Shown: positions 63,521-64,000 of the stretch, piece after piece | Position numbering within the stretch: position 1 is the first letter of the stretch | Layout: every line of letters begins with the position of its first letter | Source of the DNA: Serratia liquefaciens ATCC 27592 | Lineage (GTDB): Bacteria > Pseudomonadota > Gammaproteobacteria > Enterobacterales > Enterobacteriaceae | Direction of reading: 5' to 3' | Assembly (NCBI RefSeq): GCF_000422085.1 | Contig: NC_021741.1 | Location: 1,364,001 to 1,428,000 of the forward strand | Length of the DNA: 64,000 bases | The notes under the pieces: model-generated | Databases searched by the model: none | What the model was told of the DNA's origin: nothing | The model's input: only the letters and a program-made list of their open reading frames with translations | Made by a program: the position numbers and the translations under genes

Positions 63521-63593
63521 CGCTGATATTCCCTCTCTCTCAATGGGAGAGAGGGAGAGCAGGGCCCATTGACTATGGAGCCGGAGAGTTTCT

Positions 63594-64000
63594 TTGATTA
63601 TTGCCGTAAAAAACCGCGTATTACTGACGCTGCTTGTTTTGTTGCTGCTGGCCGCATTTGGCCTGCCGTTCCTCAGCTATGCCCCCAATCGCCTGCTGTC
63701 GGGCAAGAGCATTTCCCTGATTTCCCTGCTGCACGGCCCGGCGCTGTGGCTATTGGCCCCGCTGTTGATGCTGGCAGTGCTCAGCCTGTTGCCACCGCTC
63801 AGGCGCAATGCATTGCTGACCGCGCTGGCGGCTGCAGCGCTGCTGGCGCTCACCTTCTGGCTGAGCGGGCATGCCGCGCAGCAGTTGGCGCAGGAAGGTT
63901 CCAAACTGGCACGTACCTCCTGGGGCAGCGGCTGCTGGCTGATGCTGGCGCTGAGCCTGCTGATGGCTGCCGATGCTATCACCCGCATCACGTCTTCGCA
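63594..64000 (+). CDS. yehY: YehY-like osmolyte ABC transporter permease (N-terminal part, cut by window edge)
   Basis: The first 135 residues read from TTG 63594: two or more membrane segments, with FLSYAPNRLLSG and KLARTSWGSGCWLMLALSLL matching E. coli YehY. An ATG at 63575 is in another frame, so the start is TTG with GGAGAG upstream. It would form the channel of the OsmF system; the rest lies outside the window. Confidence 0.85.
   Translation, partial: MIIAVKNRVLLTLLVLLLLAAFGLPFLSYAPNRLLSGKSISLISLLHGPALWLLAPLLMLAVLSLLPPLRRNALLTALAAAALLALTFWLSGHAAQQLAQEGSKLARTSWGSGCWLMLALSLLMAADAITRITSS

Overview
The window looks like chromosomal DNA of a Serratia-like member of the Enterobacterales (Yersiniaceae). 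It is GC-rich and densely packed. Many products match well-known enterobacterial proteins (YjaB, NudI, YehS, OsmF/YehY, LgoT/LgoR/LgoD, SseA), mixed with accessory catabolic genes typical of soil, plant and insect-associated Serratia. This assignment is inferred from protein recall; no rRNA or tRNA gene, CRISPR array, phage or intact insertion sequence was seen.

Layout. 1-8.7 kb: truncated methionine-type ABC ATPase, YjaB-type acetyltransferase, two LysR regulators each divergent from oxidoreductase genes, an MpaB-family oxygenase, a SUFU-domain protein and an isochorismatase-like hydrolase. 8.7-9.9 kb: a second-type tryptophanyl-tRNA synthetase preceded by what looks like a complete trp-style attenuator (17-codon leader with adjacent Trp codons, pause, antiterminator and terminator hairpins). 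9.9-13.5 kb: L-galactonate module (lgoT, lgoR, lgoD). 13.6-17.4 kb: four-gene phosphonate-type ABC transporter behind a PhoB-box-like element. 17.6-20.1 kb: a viral-enhancin-family metalloprotease. 20.3-22.6 kb: YehS and a chemoreceptor with a sigma-28 promoter.

22.9-28.9 kb is an organosulfur module: ssuD, sfnG and an FAD/NAD(P) protein in one operon. It is divergent from an unusual sigma-54 activator whose C-terminus is an SsuA-like sulfonate-binding domain. The shared intergenic region has two inverted 17-bp repeats (candidate enhancers) and a GG-N10-GC sigma-54 promoter. 29.0-41.0 kb is a nitrogen-scavenging module: sigma-54 promoter with NtrC-like half sites, allophanate hydrolase, urea carboxylase, a GntR regulator and the UrtABCDE urea transporter, giving import and ATP-dependent hydrolysis of urea without urease.

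41-64 kb: ParDE toxin-antitoxin pair, DUF2165 membrane protein, Tat-exported acid phosphatase/phospholipase C-like enzyme behind a Pho box, a flavoprotein monooxygenase behind a Fur box, SseA sulfurtransferase, NUDIX proteins, an AraC-controlled NAD(P)-binding pair, a MocR regulator divergent from DUF1127-GST, a Gfo/Idh/MocA dehydrogenase, an amidohydrolase/ABM/YcaC-like operon divergent from a LysR gene, a small lipoprotein that is a free-standing TolA domain III, NudI, a fatty acid desaturase, and the start of the osmF-yehY osmolyte transporter.

The strongest candidates for new biology are the trpS2 attenuator, the AAA+/Fis/SsuA-like one-component sulfonate regulator with its enhancer pair, and the TolA-III lipoprotein. 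All regulatory calls are sequence inspection only and have not been tested.
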